From NCBI RefSeq assembly GCF_000253115.1, contig NC_014145.1, positions 992,001-1,056,000 on the forward strand: 64,000 nt of DNA. The letters run 5' to 3'. The stretch is from Thiomonas arsenitoxydans. GTDB lineage: Bacteria; Pseudomonadota; Gammaproteobacteria; Burkholderiales; Burkholderiaceae_C. The notes below the pieces were generated by a model. The model searched no databases, was not told the DNA's origin, and saw only the letters and a program-made list of their open reading frames with translations. A program made the position numbers and the translations under genes. Below, piece by piece: positions 6,927 through 16,331 of the stretch (positions are counted from its first letter, which is position 1; every line of letters starts with the position of its first letter).

Positions 6927-7835
6927 ATGACCCACACTCAGTCAGCCGCAATCGTTCTGCGCCCGGCCCAGGTCGATGGCGCGTTTCCGCTCGCCTTGCC
7001 CAGTCTGGGCAATCTGGACGCCTACATCAGCGCCGTCAACCGCCTGCCCATGCTCAGCGCGGAAGAAGAGGCGCGGCTGGCGCGCACTTGGCGCGAGCAG
7101 GGGGACAAGGACGCGGCGGGCAAGCTGGTGCTGTCGCACCTGCGGCTGGTGGTTTCCACCGCACGGCAATATCTGGGCTACGGCCTGCCGCATGCCGACC
7201 TCATTCAAGAAGGCAATATCGGCTTGATGAAGGCGGTCAAGCGTTTCGACCCGGCGCATGGCGTGCGGCTCGTGAGTTACGCCCTGCACTGGATCAAGGC
7301 CGAAATTCACGAATACATTCTGCGCAACTGGCGGTTGGTGAAAGTGGCCACCACCAAATCGCAGCGCAAGCTGTTTTTCAATCTGCGCTCGATGAAAACG
7401 GCCAACGCCGGCATGAACGAGGCGCAGATCGACGACATGGCGCAGGCGCTCAACGTCAAGCGCGAAGATGTGATCGAGATGGAAAGCCGCATGGGCGGCG
7501 CCGACATCGCGCTCGACCCCACGGTGGAAGATGGCGAAGAGAGCTACGCGCCCATTTCCTATCTGGCCGACAACACGCAGGAGCCGATGGCTGTGCTCGA
7601 AGCGCGCAGCCACGACCGGCTGCAGGTCGAAGGGCTGGAAAACGCGCTGGAACTGCTCGATGCCCGCAGCCGCGCCATTGTCGAGCAGCGCTGGCTGCAG
7701 GTGAATGATGACGGCAGCGGCGGCAAGACCCTGCACGAACTGGCCGCCGAATACGGCGTGTCGGCCGAGCGCATCCGCCAGATCGAGGTGGCGGCGATGA
7801 AAAAAATGCGCAAGTCGCTGGCGGAATTTGCCTGA
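6927..7835 (+). CDS. rpoH: RNA polymerase heat-shock sigma factor RpoH (sigma-32)
   Basis: 302 residues from the ATG at 6927, which has an AGGAGGA ribosome-binding site 9 nt upstream; a GTG at 6891 lies inside the CIRCE element and is unlikely to be used. Region 2 is clear (LPHADLIQEGNIGLMKAVKRFD, then SYALHWIKAEIHEYILRNW). The RpoH box QRKLFFNLR, diagnostic of sigma-32, is intact, and region 4.2 has the helix-turn-helix ELAAEYGVSAERIRQIE. It directs polymerase to chaperone and protease promoters. The perfect CIRCE site just upstream places it under HrcA repression; a strong terminator follows. Confidence 0.97.
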   Translation: MTHTQSAAIVLRPAQVDGAFPLALPSLGNLDAYISAVNRLPMLSAEEEARLARTWREQGDKDAAGKLVLSHLRLVVSTARQYLGYGLPHADLIQEGNIGLMKAVKRFDPAHGVRLVSYALHWIKAEIHEYILRNWRLVKVATTKSQRKLFFNLRSMKTANAGMNEAQIDDMAQALNVKREDVIEMESRMGGADIALDPTVEDGEESYAPISYLADNTQEPMAVLEARSHDRLQVEGLENALELLDARSRAIVEQRWLQVNDDGSGGKTLHELAAEYGVSAERIRQIEVAAMKKMRKSLAEFA

Positions 7836-7880
7836 TTCGTTTGCTTGGTTCGTTTTCCCGATTCGGCCTTCGCACTGTTT

Positions 7881-7909
7881 AAAAAAGCCCGTCATCGACG
7901 GGCTTTTTT
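7881..7909. terminator. Bidirectional intrinsic terminator (rpoH / DUF3488 gene)
   Basis: A-run, stem GCCCGTC / GACGGGC around a short loop, then a T-run (7881-7909). The A and T runs on both sides let it serve rpoH on the plus strand and the convergent transglutaminase gene on the minus strand. Confidence 0.9.
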
Positions 7910-7928
7910 GATGTCTGTCGCGAGCGCA

Positions 7929-10001
7929 TCAACGCCAGCGGCGCACGGCCTGCCGCAGCGCGGCCCATTGCGTTTTGCGCTGGCGGGCATCAACTGGCGG
8001 GGCGTAGCGCCAGCGTTCGAGTTGCATCAGGAGCGCAATGGCGGCGTGCGCGGATTGGGGCGGGAGGCTGTCAGCGTCCAGTCGGGCAGGGTCGATGCGG
8101 CCCGCCAGAGTGCGCGGCGGGGTGGAGGGTTCACTGTCGATGCCGACCTGCTCCAGCTTGCCGCGCAGCAGGGCGTAGGTCTGCGTCCAGGGATCGTGCC
8201 TGCGGCGCTCCAGCGCCAGAAACGCGCCGCCGATGGCGGTGGCCACCAGCAGGGTGGCGATGGCCAGCGCGGCCAGGGTGGCCATGTCGGGTTGGTGCAG
8301 GCCGAGCTTGTTCAGCAGATCGAGCTGGCGCTGGCTGCCGTAGTGCAGCACCCACTGGTTCCAGGTGTTGTTGAGCGCGTCCCATTGGTTGCGCAGTTGC
8401 AGCAGCAGCGCGGCGTCGCGCGGGCCGAGCACGGCCACGCCCAACAGGGGCTCGCGCGAGGCCAGGGTGGCGCCGCTGCGGTCGATGCGCGCCGGGTCAA
8501 CGGCGGCGGTAGGGTCGGCCCGCACCCAGCCGCGTTCGGGCAGCCAGTATTCGGCCCAGGCGTGGGCGTCGCTTTGGCGCACCACCCAGGTGTCGTCCAC
8601 CGGGTTGAAGCGCCCGCCCTGGTAGCCGGTGACGATGCGCGCGGGAATGCCTGCGGCCCGTATCACCACGACGAACGCCTGCGCGTAGTGTTCGCAAAAA
8701 CCGGCGCGGCGGTCGAACAGAAATTGGTCCACGCCGTCGCGCAGGCCGTAGGTGCCAGGGTTGAGGGTGTAGCGGAAGGGTTGGTTGCGAAACATCTGCA
8801 GCAGGGTTTGCGCGACGAAGGCGCCGCCCTGTCTGGCCGCCTTGGCTTGCGCGGCGAGTTGCCTTCCCAGCGCCACGCTGCGCGGATCGAAGCCCGCAGG
8901 CAGGGCTTCGTCGGCGCGCAGAGCGGGGCTGAATTGCGTGGGGCCGTAGCGAAACTGCGGTGACGACTCGACGGTGTAGCGCGAGAGGTGGTCGAGCGGC
9001 CGCCCGGTGACCAGTTGCAGGTCGGGCAGCCACTGCACCCGATATCCCTCGATCTCGGGCGCGGCCACTGGGGCATCGAGCGCGAAGACGAAGGTCTGCT
9101 GCGTGGGCTGCAGGGTGACGGTGTAGCGCACGGGCGGGCCGCTCAGGTGCAGATCGGCGGGCGGGGAGAGGGCGGCGCGGTCGCGCTGGCGCGGGTTGGG
9201 CAGCCACACGCCGTTGTCGAACACACTCAATACCGGGCCGCGCCAGTAAAGCTCACGGTCGGGCGGGCGCGGGCCGTGGAACACCACGCGGAATGCGACC
9301 GAGTCGTCTCGCGCCAACTCGGCGATCTGCCCCGGTGACATGCTCGCCGATAGCCCGGTGATGGCCTGCGCGCCGCTTTGCGGCAAGGCCCACAGCGGCG
9401 CGCTCAGGCGCGGAAACACCATGAACAGCACGACCATCGCGGGCGCGCCCAGCGCCATCATCTTGAGCGCGGTGAGCAGCGACTGCCGCAGCGGCGGCCG
9501 ACCAGCGGGCAGATTGGCGTTGACCAGCGCGGCCAGCATGCCCCAGGTGGCCAACACCATGACCAGGGCGGTACCCAGCGATTGCGAGAACAGAAAGTTG
9601 GCCGCGATGGTGAAAAAACCGAGGAAGAACAGCACATGGGCATCCCGGCGCGAGCGCATCTCCAGGGTCTTGAGGCCGAGCAGCACACACAGCAGCGCGA
9701 CCCCCGCGTCGCGCCCGAGTACGGTGTGGAAATCCCATAGGGTGATGACGACGGAGAACAGCAAAATGAGCACCAGCACGCCGCGCCCGGGCAGCGGCGC
9801 ACTGCGCCAGGCCAGCGCCGCACGCCAGGCCAGCAGGCCGAGCACCAGCGCGCTCGTCCACCAAGGCAGATGGACGAACAGCGGCAGCATCAGCAGCAGC
9901 GACACGCCGAGCAGAAACAGGGTGTCGCGCGCATCGCGCGGCAGGGCGTTGGTGCGGTGGGTCCAGCGGGCCAGCAGCGTCTGGCTGGGGTTGGACTGCA
10001 T
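7929..10001 (-). CDS. DUF3488 / transglutaminase-like membrane protein
   Basis: 690 residues from the ATG at 9999-10001, which overlaps the stop of the DUF58 gene by one base. The N-terminal DUF3488 part has about six membrane helices (residues 30-210). A periplasmic transglutaminase-core domain follows with an intact catalytic triad: C436 in GFCEHY, H480 in DAHAWAEYW and D496 in RADPT. A further transmembrane helix (ALAIATLLVATAIGGAFLAL) leads to a C-terminal cytoplasmic DUF4129-like helical tail. The MoxR-DUF58-transglutaminase trio is a widespread but poorly characterised operon. Function is probably peptide-bond chemistry at the cell envelope. Confidence 0.9.
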   Translation of the reverse strand: MQSNPSQTLLARWTHRTNALPRDARDTLFLLGVSLLLMLPLFVHLPWWTSALVLGLLAWRAALAWRSAPLPGRGVLVLILLFSVVITLWDFHTVLGRDAGVALLCVLLGLKTLEMRSRRDAHVLFFLGFFTIAANFLFSQSLGTALVMVLATWGMLAALVNANLPAGRPPLRQSLLTALKMMALGAPAMVVLFMVFPRLSAPLWALPQSGAQAITGLSASMSPGQIAELARDDSVAFRVVFHGPRPPDRELYWRGPVLSVFDNGVWLPNPRQRDRAALSPPADLHLSGPPVRYTVTLQPTQQTFVFALDAPVAAPEIEGYRVQWLPDLQLVTGRPLDHLSRYTVESSPQFRYGPTQFSPALRADEALPAGFDPRSVALGRQLAAQAKAARQGGAFVAQTLLQMFRNQPFRYTLNPGTYGLRDGVDQFLFDRRAGFCEHYAQAFVVVIRAAGIPARIVTGYQGGRFNPVDDTWVVRQSDAHAWAEYWLPERGWVRADPTAAVDPARIDRSGATLASREPLLGVAVLGPRDAALLLQLRNQWDALNNTWNQWVLHYGSQRQLDLLNKLGLHQPDMATLAALAIATLLVATAIGGAFLALERRRHDPWTQTYALLRGKLEQVGIDSEPSTPPRTLAGRIDPARLDADSLPPQSAHAAIALLMQLERWRYAPPVDARQRKTQWAALRQAVRRWR

Positions 10002-11110
10002 CACGACTTGACTCGCGGGGCGGCGCCCGAACGGGGCTGCAACAGGGGGCCGGGATGCAGCGCGAGCAGGCGCAGGCAGGCGGCGCGGTGCGCGGCGCCG
10101 GTGGCTGGCCTGATTTGCTGGCCGCCGAGCTGCAGGCCGTAGGGCGTGCCGGTACGGTCGGCCGCCAGCACCCAGGCGCACAGCCGCGACAGCCGGGCTT
10201 CGGTGTCGAGCTGCACGGGCAGCGTGGCGAAGTCGAGCCAGAGTTCGGCGCGGGCCTTTGGCTGGGCGGTGTCGCGGCTGATGAGTTCGTCGCTGCGGGC
10301 GAATTTTTTCCACAGCACATGCCGTAGCGAATCGCCGGTGCGGTAGGCGCGTACGCCATCGGTTTCGCCGCCGCCGCGGGCAAGCGCCGGGCCGTTGCCT
10401 GGCGTGGGGCGGGCGGGCGGCAGGGGCGGGGCGGGATGCTCGGCGGCGGGCAGCACGAGCAGTTCGATCTGCGGCTGCCAGCGGCTCCAGGCCGTCCAGA
10501 CGCCCAGCGGGTAATAGCTTTCGACGGTGAGCAGGGGCCAGGCCAGCAGACCGCGGCGCGGCGGCGTCCAGCTCAGGGTGAGGGAGGTTTCACTGTTGCG
10601 GGCGCAGTCGGCGTAGGCCCAGGGGTAGGGCGGGCTGGACGCCTTGCGGCGAGCTTTCTTCTGGGACGCGGGCGGCGTAGCTTGGGTGCCCGCCGGGCGC
10701 AGCGCCAGCCCCCAGCGGTCGCGTGCGCCACCTTGCAGCAGCAGACCGAGACGGGCGCTCTGGCCCTGGTGCAGCAGGCCTTCGGGAGGCCGCGCGGTGA
10801 GCTGCAAGCCGCGAAGATTGTTGTGGGTGACGTGCATGGCCATCATCGCGCTGCCCGCCAGCAGGAAGGTGAGTAGATAGCCGAGATTGAGCTGGTAGTT
10901 GATGCTCAGCACCAGCAAGACCAGCAGCAGCAGGGCGAAAAACCAGCCGGTGCGGGTGGGCAGGATGTAGACGTTGCGGTGGGTCAGCCGCGTGCTGCCG
11001 CCGGCCGGATGGCGCGCTAGCGCCCAGGCATCGAAGCGCTGCGCGAAGGCGTCGCGCAGAGTGTTCGACGCGGCGGGCTGAGGCAGGGCGGTATCGGCGG
11101 AGGGTGGCAT
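10001..11110 (-). CDS. DUF58 domain protein
   Basis: 369 residues from the ATG at 11108-11110; the longer upstream frame overlaps moxR and is not used. Two adjacent membrane helices lie at about 55-100 (WFFALLLLVLLVLSI and LNLGYLLTFLLAGSAMMAM). The conserved DUF58 core follows: GGGETDGVRAYRTGDSLRHV then LWKKFARSDELISRD. DUF58 proteins contain a degenerate von Willebrand A-like fold and are regular partners of MoxR ATPases. The gene starts 31 bp after moxR and overlaps the transglutaminase gene by one base, so the three are one operon. Confidence 0.9.
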   Translation of the reverse strand: MPPSADTALPQPAASNTLRDAFAQRFDAWALARHPAGGSTRLTHRNVYILPTRTGWFFALLLLVLLVLSINYQLNLGYLLTFLLAGSAMMAMHVTHNNLRGLQLTARPPEGLLHQGQSARLGLLLQGGARDRWGLALRPAGTQATPPASQKKARRKASSPPYPWAYADCARNSETSLTLSWTPPRRGLLAWPLLTVESYYPLGVWTAWSRWQPQIELLVLPAAEHPAPPLPPARPTPGNGPALARGGGETDGVRAYRTGDSLRHVLWKKFARSDELISRDTAQPKARAELWLDFATLPVQLDTEARLSRLCAWVLAADRTGTPYGLQLGGQQIRPATGAAHRAACLRLLALHPGPLLQPRSGAAPRVKS

Positions 11111-11141
11111 GATCACGGCTTGGCGCGCGGGCCTTCGGGCC

Positions 11142-12065
11142 TTACACCGGGACGTGCTCCAGCAGCGATTGCACTGCCTGCAACGAGGCCGCGCGGTTGA
11201 CCGTGGGGCTGTCGAGGGTGCGCAAGCGGTGCCCGGCAACGAATGGCAGGACTTGCTGCACGTCGTCGGGAATGAGGTAGTCGCGGCCCTGCAGCAGCGC
11301 CCAAGCCCGGGCGGCGCGCAACAGGCCCAGACCGGCGCGCGGGCTGAGCCCTTCGATGAACCAGCGCCCGTTGCGCGTCTGCGTGAGCAGCTCCTGCACA
11401 TAATCGAGCAGGGCGGGAGCGGCATGCACGGCCTGCGCCTGTCGCTGTAGCTCGATCAAGCGCTCGGGGGTCAGCACCGGTTGCAGCTCCGCGATCAACT
11501 CGCGCCGGTCGCGGCCTTCGAGAAGGGCGCGCTCGGCGGCGCGGCTGGGGTAGCCCAGAGAGATGCACAGCAGAAAGCGGTCGAGCTGCGACTCGGGCAG
11601 GGCATAGGTGCCGAGCTGGTCGAACGGGTTTTGGGTGGCGATGACGAAAAATGGCTCGGGCAGGCGGCGCGTCTGTCCGTCCACACTCACCTGGCGCTCT
11701 TCCATCGCTTCAAGCAGGGCGCTTTGCACCTTCGGCCCGGCGCGGTTGATTTCGTCGGCCAGCAGCACCTGCGAAAACACCGGGCCGGGGTGAAACACGA
11801 ACTCGCTGCGGTTGCGGTCGAACACCGAAATGCCCAGCAGATCGCCCGGCATGAGGTCGGAGGTGAACTGCGCGCGGGCGTACTGCAGCCCCAGCGTGGC
11901 GGCCAGAGCATGGGCCAGCGTGGTCTTGCCCACCCCAGGCAGATCTTCGATGAGCAGATGACCGCTGGCCAACAGGCAGCACACGGCGAGTTCCACCTGT
12001 GGGCGCTTGCCTTTGATAATGGTTTCGAGCTGGTCGAGCAGACTGGGCAGGGCTGGGGTTTTCAC
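11142..12065 (-). CDS. MoxR family AAA+ ATPase
   Basis: 307 residues. Walker A is GVGKTT at 44-49, Walker B is LLADEINRA at 101-109, and the sensor-1 region is VIATQNPFDQLGTYALPESQ. These are hallmarks of the MoxR (APE2220/MRP) branch of AAA+ chaperones, which remodel partner proteins containing von Willebrand A domains. It is the first gene of the operon with the DUF58 and transglutaminase proteins. The divergent deacetylase-like gene starts 91 bp away, so promoters for both lie at 12066-12156. Confidence 0.92.
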   Translation of the reverse strand: MKTPALPSLLDQLETIIKGKRPQVELAVCCLLASGHLLIEDLPGVGKTTLAHALAATLGLQYARAQFTSDLMPGDLLGISVFDRNRSEFVFHPGPVFSQVLLADEINRAGPKVQSALLEAMEERQVSVDGQTRRLPEPFFVIATQNPFDQLGTYALPESQLDRFLLCISLGYPSRAAERALLEGRDRRELIAELQPVLTPERLIELQRQAQAVHAAPALLDYVQELLTQTRNGRWFIEGLSPRAGLGLLRAARAWALLQGRDYLIPDDVQQVLPFVAGHRLRTLDSPTVNRAASLQAVQSLLEHVPV

Positions 12066-12156
12066 GAGCGGCGGAGTGGGAGGCGACAGCGCACTATGCT
12101 ACGAGGACGACGTGCATGCCCCCGAATCTGGGGATATGCCGCAGGAGACAAGAACC

Positions 12157-13089
12157 ATGACGACCGGCTTCTACACCCATGCCGACTGCACTCTGCACGA
12201 AATGGGGGCAGACCATCCCGAATGCCCGCAGCGCCTCGCCGCCATTGAAGACCGGTTGATCGCCGCGCAGATTGCACCCTGGCTCGAGCGCCACGACGAC
12301 GCGCCGCCCGCCAGCCTGGAGGACGTTGAGCGCGCGCACTCGGCGCTGTATGTCGCCGATCTCAAAAAGCGCGGTGATTTCGAGCAGGGACATGAGTGGA
12401 TCGACGCGGACACGATGATGAATCCGCATACCTGGCAAGCCGCGCTGCGGGCCGCCGGTGCGGCCATCAGCGCGACCGATGCCGTCATCGACGGTCATCT
12501 GCACAACGCCTTTTGCTCCATCCGCCCGCCCGGCCATCATGCCACTCGCGATCAGGCCATGGGATTCTGTTTTCTCGGCAATGTCGCCATTGCCGCACGC
12601 CATGCGCTCGATGTGCGCGGGCTGGATCGCGTGGCCATCGTCGATTTCGATGTGCACCACGGCAACGGCACCGAAGACATTTTCCGCGGCGATGAACGGG
12701 TGCTGATGGTGAGCTTCTTCCAGCACCCCTTCTACCCCTACAGCGGTGCGGAAGGCGAGCAGCCGAATATGGTCAACGTCCCCGTCCCGGCCTACACCAA
12801 GGGCGACGGGGTACGCCACATTGTCACCGAGCAGTGGCTCCCCCGACTGCGGACTTTCGCGCCGCAGATGCTGTTCATCAGCGCCGGCTTCGACGCCCAC
12901 CGCGAAGACGATATGGGTCAGATGGGCCTGGTGGAAGCCGACTACGCCTGGATCACCCGCCAACTGGTGGACTTTGCCGAGGCGCAGTGCGAAGGCCGCA
13001 TCGTGTCCTGCCTGGAAGGCGGCTACAACCTTAGCGCCCTCGGCCGCAGCGTGGCCGAGCACGTGCGGGTGCTGGCGGGGCTGGATTGA
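12157..13089 (+). CDS. Histone deacetylase-like amidohydrolase
   Basis: 310 residues from the ATG at 12157, preceded by AGGAGA; an upstream in-frame ATG at 12136 lacks a good site. Class II HDAC-like motifs are intact: RPPGHHA with the catalytic His pair 127-128, VDFDVHHGNGTEDIF with zinc ligands D165 and H167, SAGFDAHRED with the third zinc Asp, and LEGGYNL with the catalytic Tyr. Bacterial members hydrolyse acetylated polyamines or other small N-acyl compounds, and some act on proteins. The true substrate cannot be read from the sequence. Neighbours give no further clue. Confidence 0.9.
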   Translation: MTTGFYTHADCTLHEMGADHPECPQRLAAIEDRLIAAQIAPWLERHDDAPPASLEDVERAHSALYVADLKKRGDFEQGHEWIDADTMMNPHTWQAALRAAGAAISATDAVIDGHLHNAFCSIRPPGHHATRDQAMGFCFLGNVAIAARHALDVRGLDRVAIVDFDVHHGNGTEDIFRGDERVLMVSFFQHPFYPYSGAEGEQPNMVNVPVPAYTKGDGVRHIVTEQWLPRLRTFAPQMLFISAGFDAHREDDMGQMGLVEADYAWITRQLVDFAEAQCEGRIVSCLEGGYNLSALGRSVAEHVRVLAGLD

Positions 13090-13151
13090 AAAAAGGTGGT
13101 CATCAAGACCAACGGCTGCTGGGTGGAAAGCCTGCTTGTTGTTTGCTTAGG

Positions 13152-14138
13152 CTACTTTCCCGCAATCCACCGCGCTTGCAGCTCGCCCACGATGCCACGG
13201 CGAAACAGCAGCACGCAGAGCACGAAGATGGCACCGATCACCATGCTCACCGAATCGTTGAGTTGGTGAAACCAGTCGACCCCGGTGGCGTGCACCAGGA
13301 AGCGGGAGATGGTGCCCATCTTCTCTTCCAGCACGGTGATGATGACCGCGCCGAGAATGGGGCCGAGATCGGTGCCAAGACCCCCGACCAGGGTCATCAG
13401 GATGACCAGGCCCGAAGTGCTCCAGTGCACATCGGTGAGCGTCTCGAAGCCCATGACCACGGCCTTCATCGCGCCAGCCAGTCCTGCGAAACCTGCCGAA
13501 ATCAGAAACACGCCGAGCTTGTAGCGGTTGACGCGATAGCCCAGGGAAATGGCCCGCGGCTCATTCTCGCGCACGGCCTGCAGCACCTGACCGAAGGGCG
13601 AATTCACCACCCGGCGCATAAACCACCAGCTCGCGACGAACACCGCCAGCACCAAGTAGTACATCACCCGGTCGGATTGCAGCGGCAACCCGAACAGCGT
13701 GCCGCGTGGGATGCCCTGCAAGCCGTCTTCGCCGCCGGTGAAATGGGCCTGTAGGGCGTAAAAGTAGACGATCTGCGCCAGCGCCAGGGTGATCATCGAA
13801 AAGTAAATACCCGAGCGCCGCACTGCAAGCAGTCCCATCACCAGACCGATCAGCAGCGCGGTGGCCACGCCGGTCAGAATGCCCAGCGGCGTGGGCCAAC
13901 CCCAAGTGGTGAGCGCTAGGCCGGTGAGATAGCCAGCGCCGCCGAACAGCGCGGCATGGCCGAAGGAGATCAGCCCGGCGTAGCCCGCCAGCAGATTGAA
14001 GGCGCAGGCAAACAGCGCAAAGCACATCATGCGCATGCCCAGCACCGGATAGAGGCCGATCCAGGGGGCGATCAGCGCGAGAAGCAGCAGGGACCACAGT
14101 AGGCCGGCGTACAAGCGGGAGCGCGCGAGCATGTTCAT
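13152..14138 (-). CDS. livM: Branched-chain amino acid ABC transporter permease LivM
   Basis: 328 residues with about nine hydrophobic segments and the LivM signatures FNLLAGYAGLISFGHAALFG near residue 47 and ENEPRAISLGYRVNRYKL near 190 (the cytoplasmic loop that contacts the ATPase). It is the last gene of the livG-F-K-H-M operon. Its start overlaps the stop of livH by 4 bp (ATGA). Together with LivH it forms the inner-membrane channel. Confidence 0.93.
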   Translation of the reverse strand: MNMLARSRLYAGLLWSLLLLALIAPWIGLYPVLGMRMMCFALFACAFNLLAGYAGLISFGHAALFGGAGYLTGLALTTWGWPTPLGILTGVATALLIGLVMGLLAVRRSGIYFSMITLALAQIVYFYALQAHFTGGEDGLQGIPRGTLFGLPLQSDRVMYYLVLAVFVASWWFMRRVVNSPFGQVLQAVRENEPRAISLGYRVNRYKLGVFLISAGFAGLAGAMKAVVMGFETLTDVHWSTSGLVILMTLVGGLGTDLGPILGAVIITVLEEKMGTISRFLVHATGVDWFHQLNDSVSMVIGAIFVLCVLLFRRGIVGELQARWIAGK

Positions 14139-15022
14139 TTCTCCTTGCCGAACAGACCCGCGGGACGCATGGTCAGCACCAGCGCCATCAGGATGAAGAC
14201 CACCGTGTTGGAGACCGGCGAATAAAACACTTTGGCCAGGCCCTCGATCAAGCCCAGCGCCAGGCCCGAGACAATGGCGCCGAGCACCGAGCCCATGCCG
14301 CCGATGACCACGATGGCGAATACCACGATGATGAGGTTGGAGCCCATCAGCGGCGAGACCTGGATGACGGGCGCTGCGAGCACGCCGGCCAATCCCGCCA
14401 GGGCCGAACCGAAACCGAAGGTCAGCATGACCATGCGCGGGAAGTTCACGCCGAAGGCTTGGATCAGTGCCGGATTTTCAGTGCCCGCGCGCAGGTATGC
14501 GCCCAGCTTGGTGCGGTCGATCAGCAGCCAGGTGCCGAAGCACACCAGCAGGCTGGCGACCACGGCGAAGAGGTAATACGCGGGCAGGTACATGAAGCCC
14601 AGATTGAGCGTGGCGCTGAGCAGTTCAGGCGGGTTGTAGGGGGCGCCGGCCACGCCGAAGAACGAGCGGAACACGCCTTCGATCAGCAGGGTAAGGCCGA
14701 AGGTCAGCAGCAGACCGTAGATCGGATCGATGCCGCGCAGCCGACGCAGCGCGACACGCTCTACCCCGATGCCGAACAGGCCGACGAGCAGGGGAGCGAA
14801 CAACAGCATCCACCAGAAATTGAGATGCAGGTATTGCCCGCCCATCCAGGCGAACATGGCGCCCATCATGAAAAACGCGCCGTGGGCGAAATTGACCACT
14901 TCCATCAGGCCGAAGATCACGGCCAGACCGAGCGAGAGCATGGCGTAAAAAGCGCCATTCACCAGGCCCAGCATGAGTTGTCCCAGCAGTAGGGGCAGGG
15001 GGAAACCAAACAATTCGGTCAA
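14135..15022 (-). CDS. livH: Branched-chain amino acid ABC transporter permease LivH
   Basis: 295 residues, about eight membrane helices. Typical LivH features are NGAFYAMLSLGLAVIFGLME at the start, NFAHGAFFMMGA, and the coupling-loop region RTKLGAYLRAGTENPALIQA. It lies 76 bp after livK; this gap contains a strong hairpin that may reduce its expression relative to the binding protein. It overlaps livM by 4 bp. Confidence 0.93.
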   Translation of the reverse strand: MTELFGFPLPLLLGQLMLGLVNGAFYAMLSLGLAVIFGLMEVVNFAHGAFFMMGAMFAWMGGQYLHLNFWWMLLFAPLLVGLFGIGVERVALRRLRGIDPIYGLLLTFGLTLLIEGVFRSFFGVAGAPYNPPELLSATLNLGFMYLPAYYLFAVVASLLVCFGTWLLIDRTKLGAYLRAGTENPALIQAFGVNFPRMVMLTFGFGSALAGLAGVLAAPVIQVSPLMGSNLIIVVFAIVVIGGMGSVLGAIVSGLALGLIEGLAKVFYSPVSNTVVFILMALVLTMRPAGLFGKEK

Positions 15023-15055
15023 GCGGCACCTCGACGGTCAGTCCATGGATGGAGC

Positions 15056-15086
15056 GTCTCCGGCAGGCATTGCGCGTGCCGGAGAC
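15056..15086 (-). promoter_or_regulatory. Intercistronic hairpin between livK and livH
   Basis: A perfect 10-bp inverted repeat, GTCTCCGGCA at 15056-15065 and TGCCGGAGAC at 15077-15086, with an 11-nt loop, sits 12 bp after the livK stop. There is no T-tract, so it looks like an mRNA-stabilising or partial-termination hairpin rather than a full terminator. Confidence 0.65.
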
Positions 15087-15098
15087 GGGCATCGGCTC

Positions 15099-16295
15099 TT
15101 ACTTGTCCAGCGGGCAGCCGTAGGCGGAGGCCGGGCCGAAGGCGTCGTTGCCGGGGATGGTCTGCACCAGCTTGTAGTAATCCCAGGGCTCTTTCGATTC
15201 AGCCGGGGTCTTGACCTGCTCCAGGTACATGTCGTGGATCATCAGGCCGCTCGGGCGCATGAAGCCATCCTTCATATACATGTCGTTGACTTTCATCTTG
15301 CGCATTTCGGCCATGACCTTGGTGCCATCGGTCGTGCCCGCGGCCTTCACCGCCTTCAGGTAGGTGAGCGCGGCGGAGTAGTCACCGGCTTGGAGGAAGG
15401 TCGGCATGGCGTGCATTTCCTTGAAGTAGCGCTCGGCCCAGGCGCGCGACTGGGCGTTCTGGTTCCAGTACCACGGCGTGGTCAGGTACAGGCCTTGCGC
15501 AGCCGGCAGGCCGACGCTGTGGATGTCGGTGATGAACAGCAGCAGGCCGGCGAGCTTCATGGTCTTGGTCACGCCGAACTGGTTGGCCTGCTTGATCGCG
15601 TTGTCGGCATCACCGCCTGCGTTGGCTAGGCCGAGCACCTGGGCCTTGGAAGCCTGGGCCTGCAGCAGATAAGACGAAAAGTCTGATGCACCCAAAGGAG
15701 CGAGAACTTGCCCGACCACGGTGCCGCCGTCCGCCTTCACGACCTTGGCGGCTTCGTTCTCAAGGGACTTGCCGAAGGCATAGTCAGCGGTGAGGAAGTA
15801 CCAGCTCTTGCCACCATTCTTGATCACTGCGCTGGCGGTGCCGCGTGCCAGCGCGGTGGTGTTGTAGGCGTACATGACGGTGTAGGGCGTGCACTGTTTG
15901 CCGACGATGCTCGACGCGCCCGCGCCGACGACGAAGAACGGTTTTTTGTATTGCGCTGCGATGGGTTCCATGGCCAGTGCCGTGGCGCTGTTGGTGCCAC
16001 CCATCAGCATGTCTACCCCGTCCTGCGAGAGATATTCCTTGGCCTTGCCAGCGGCCAGGTCGGCCTTGTTCTGGTGGTCGAAGCTCACCAGTTCAACTTT
16101 ACGGCCGAGCACGCTGCCGCCGAAGTCGGCGATGGCCATCTTGATGGCGGCTACTCCGCCGGGGCCGTCCACGGCAGAGTAAACGCCCGACAGATCGGTG
16201 ATGAAGCCGATCTTGACGGGGGGCTCTGCGGCGCTGGCCGAGGCCAGTGTGCCCAGGGCCAGGGTGAGGGCAGAGGCGAGGGTTTTGAGTTTCAT
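15099..16295 (-). CDS. livK: Periplasmic substrate-binding protein of the LIV-type ABC transporter
   Basis: 398 residues from the ATG at 16293-16295, with GGAG 6 nt upstream; an in-frame ATG four codons earlier is less well placed. A Sec signal peptide ends ASAA. The mature protein begins EPPVKIGFITDLSGVYS, the standard start of type I periplasmic binding proteins, followed by VDMLMGGTNSATALA and KKPFFVVGAGASS. Large members of this family (about 400 residues) often bind aromatic or other hydrophobic acids, urea or amides rather than leucine, so the ligand is uncertain. It is followed by a stem-loop that may favour its own overexpression. Confidence 0.85.
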   Translation of the reverse strand: MKLKTLASALTLALGTLASASAAEPPVKIGFITDLSGVYSAVDGPGGVAAIKMAIADFGGSVLGRKVELVSFDHQNKADLAAGKAKEYLSQDGVDMLMGGTNSATALAMEPIAAQYKKPFFVVGAGASSIVGKQCTPYTVMYAYNTTALARGTASAVIKNGGKSWYFLTADYAFGKSLENEAAKVVKADGGTVVGQVLAPLGASDFSSYLLQAQASKAQVLGLANAGGDADNAIKQANQFGVTKTMKLAGLLLFITDIHSVGLPAAQGLYLTTPWYWNQNAQSRAWAERYFKEMHAMPTFLQAGDYSAALTYLKAVKAAGTTDGTKVMAEMRKMKVNDMYMKDGFMRPSGLMIHDMYLEQVKTPAESKEPWDYYKLVQTIPGNDAFGPASAYGCPLDK

Positions 16296-16331
16296 GGGAG
16301 TCTCCAAAAGGGTTTGCGCTTTCGAGCGCGC

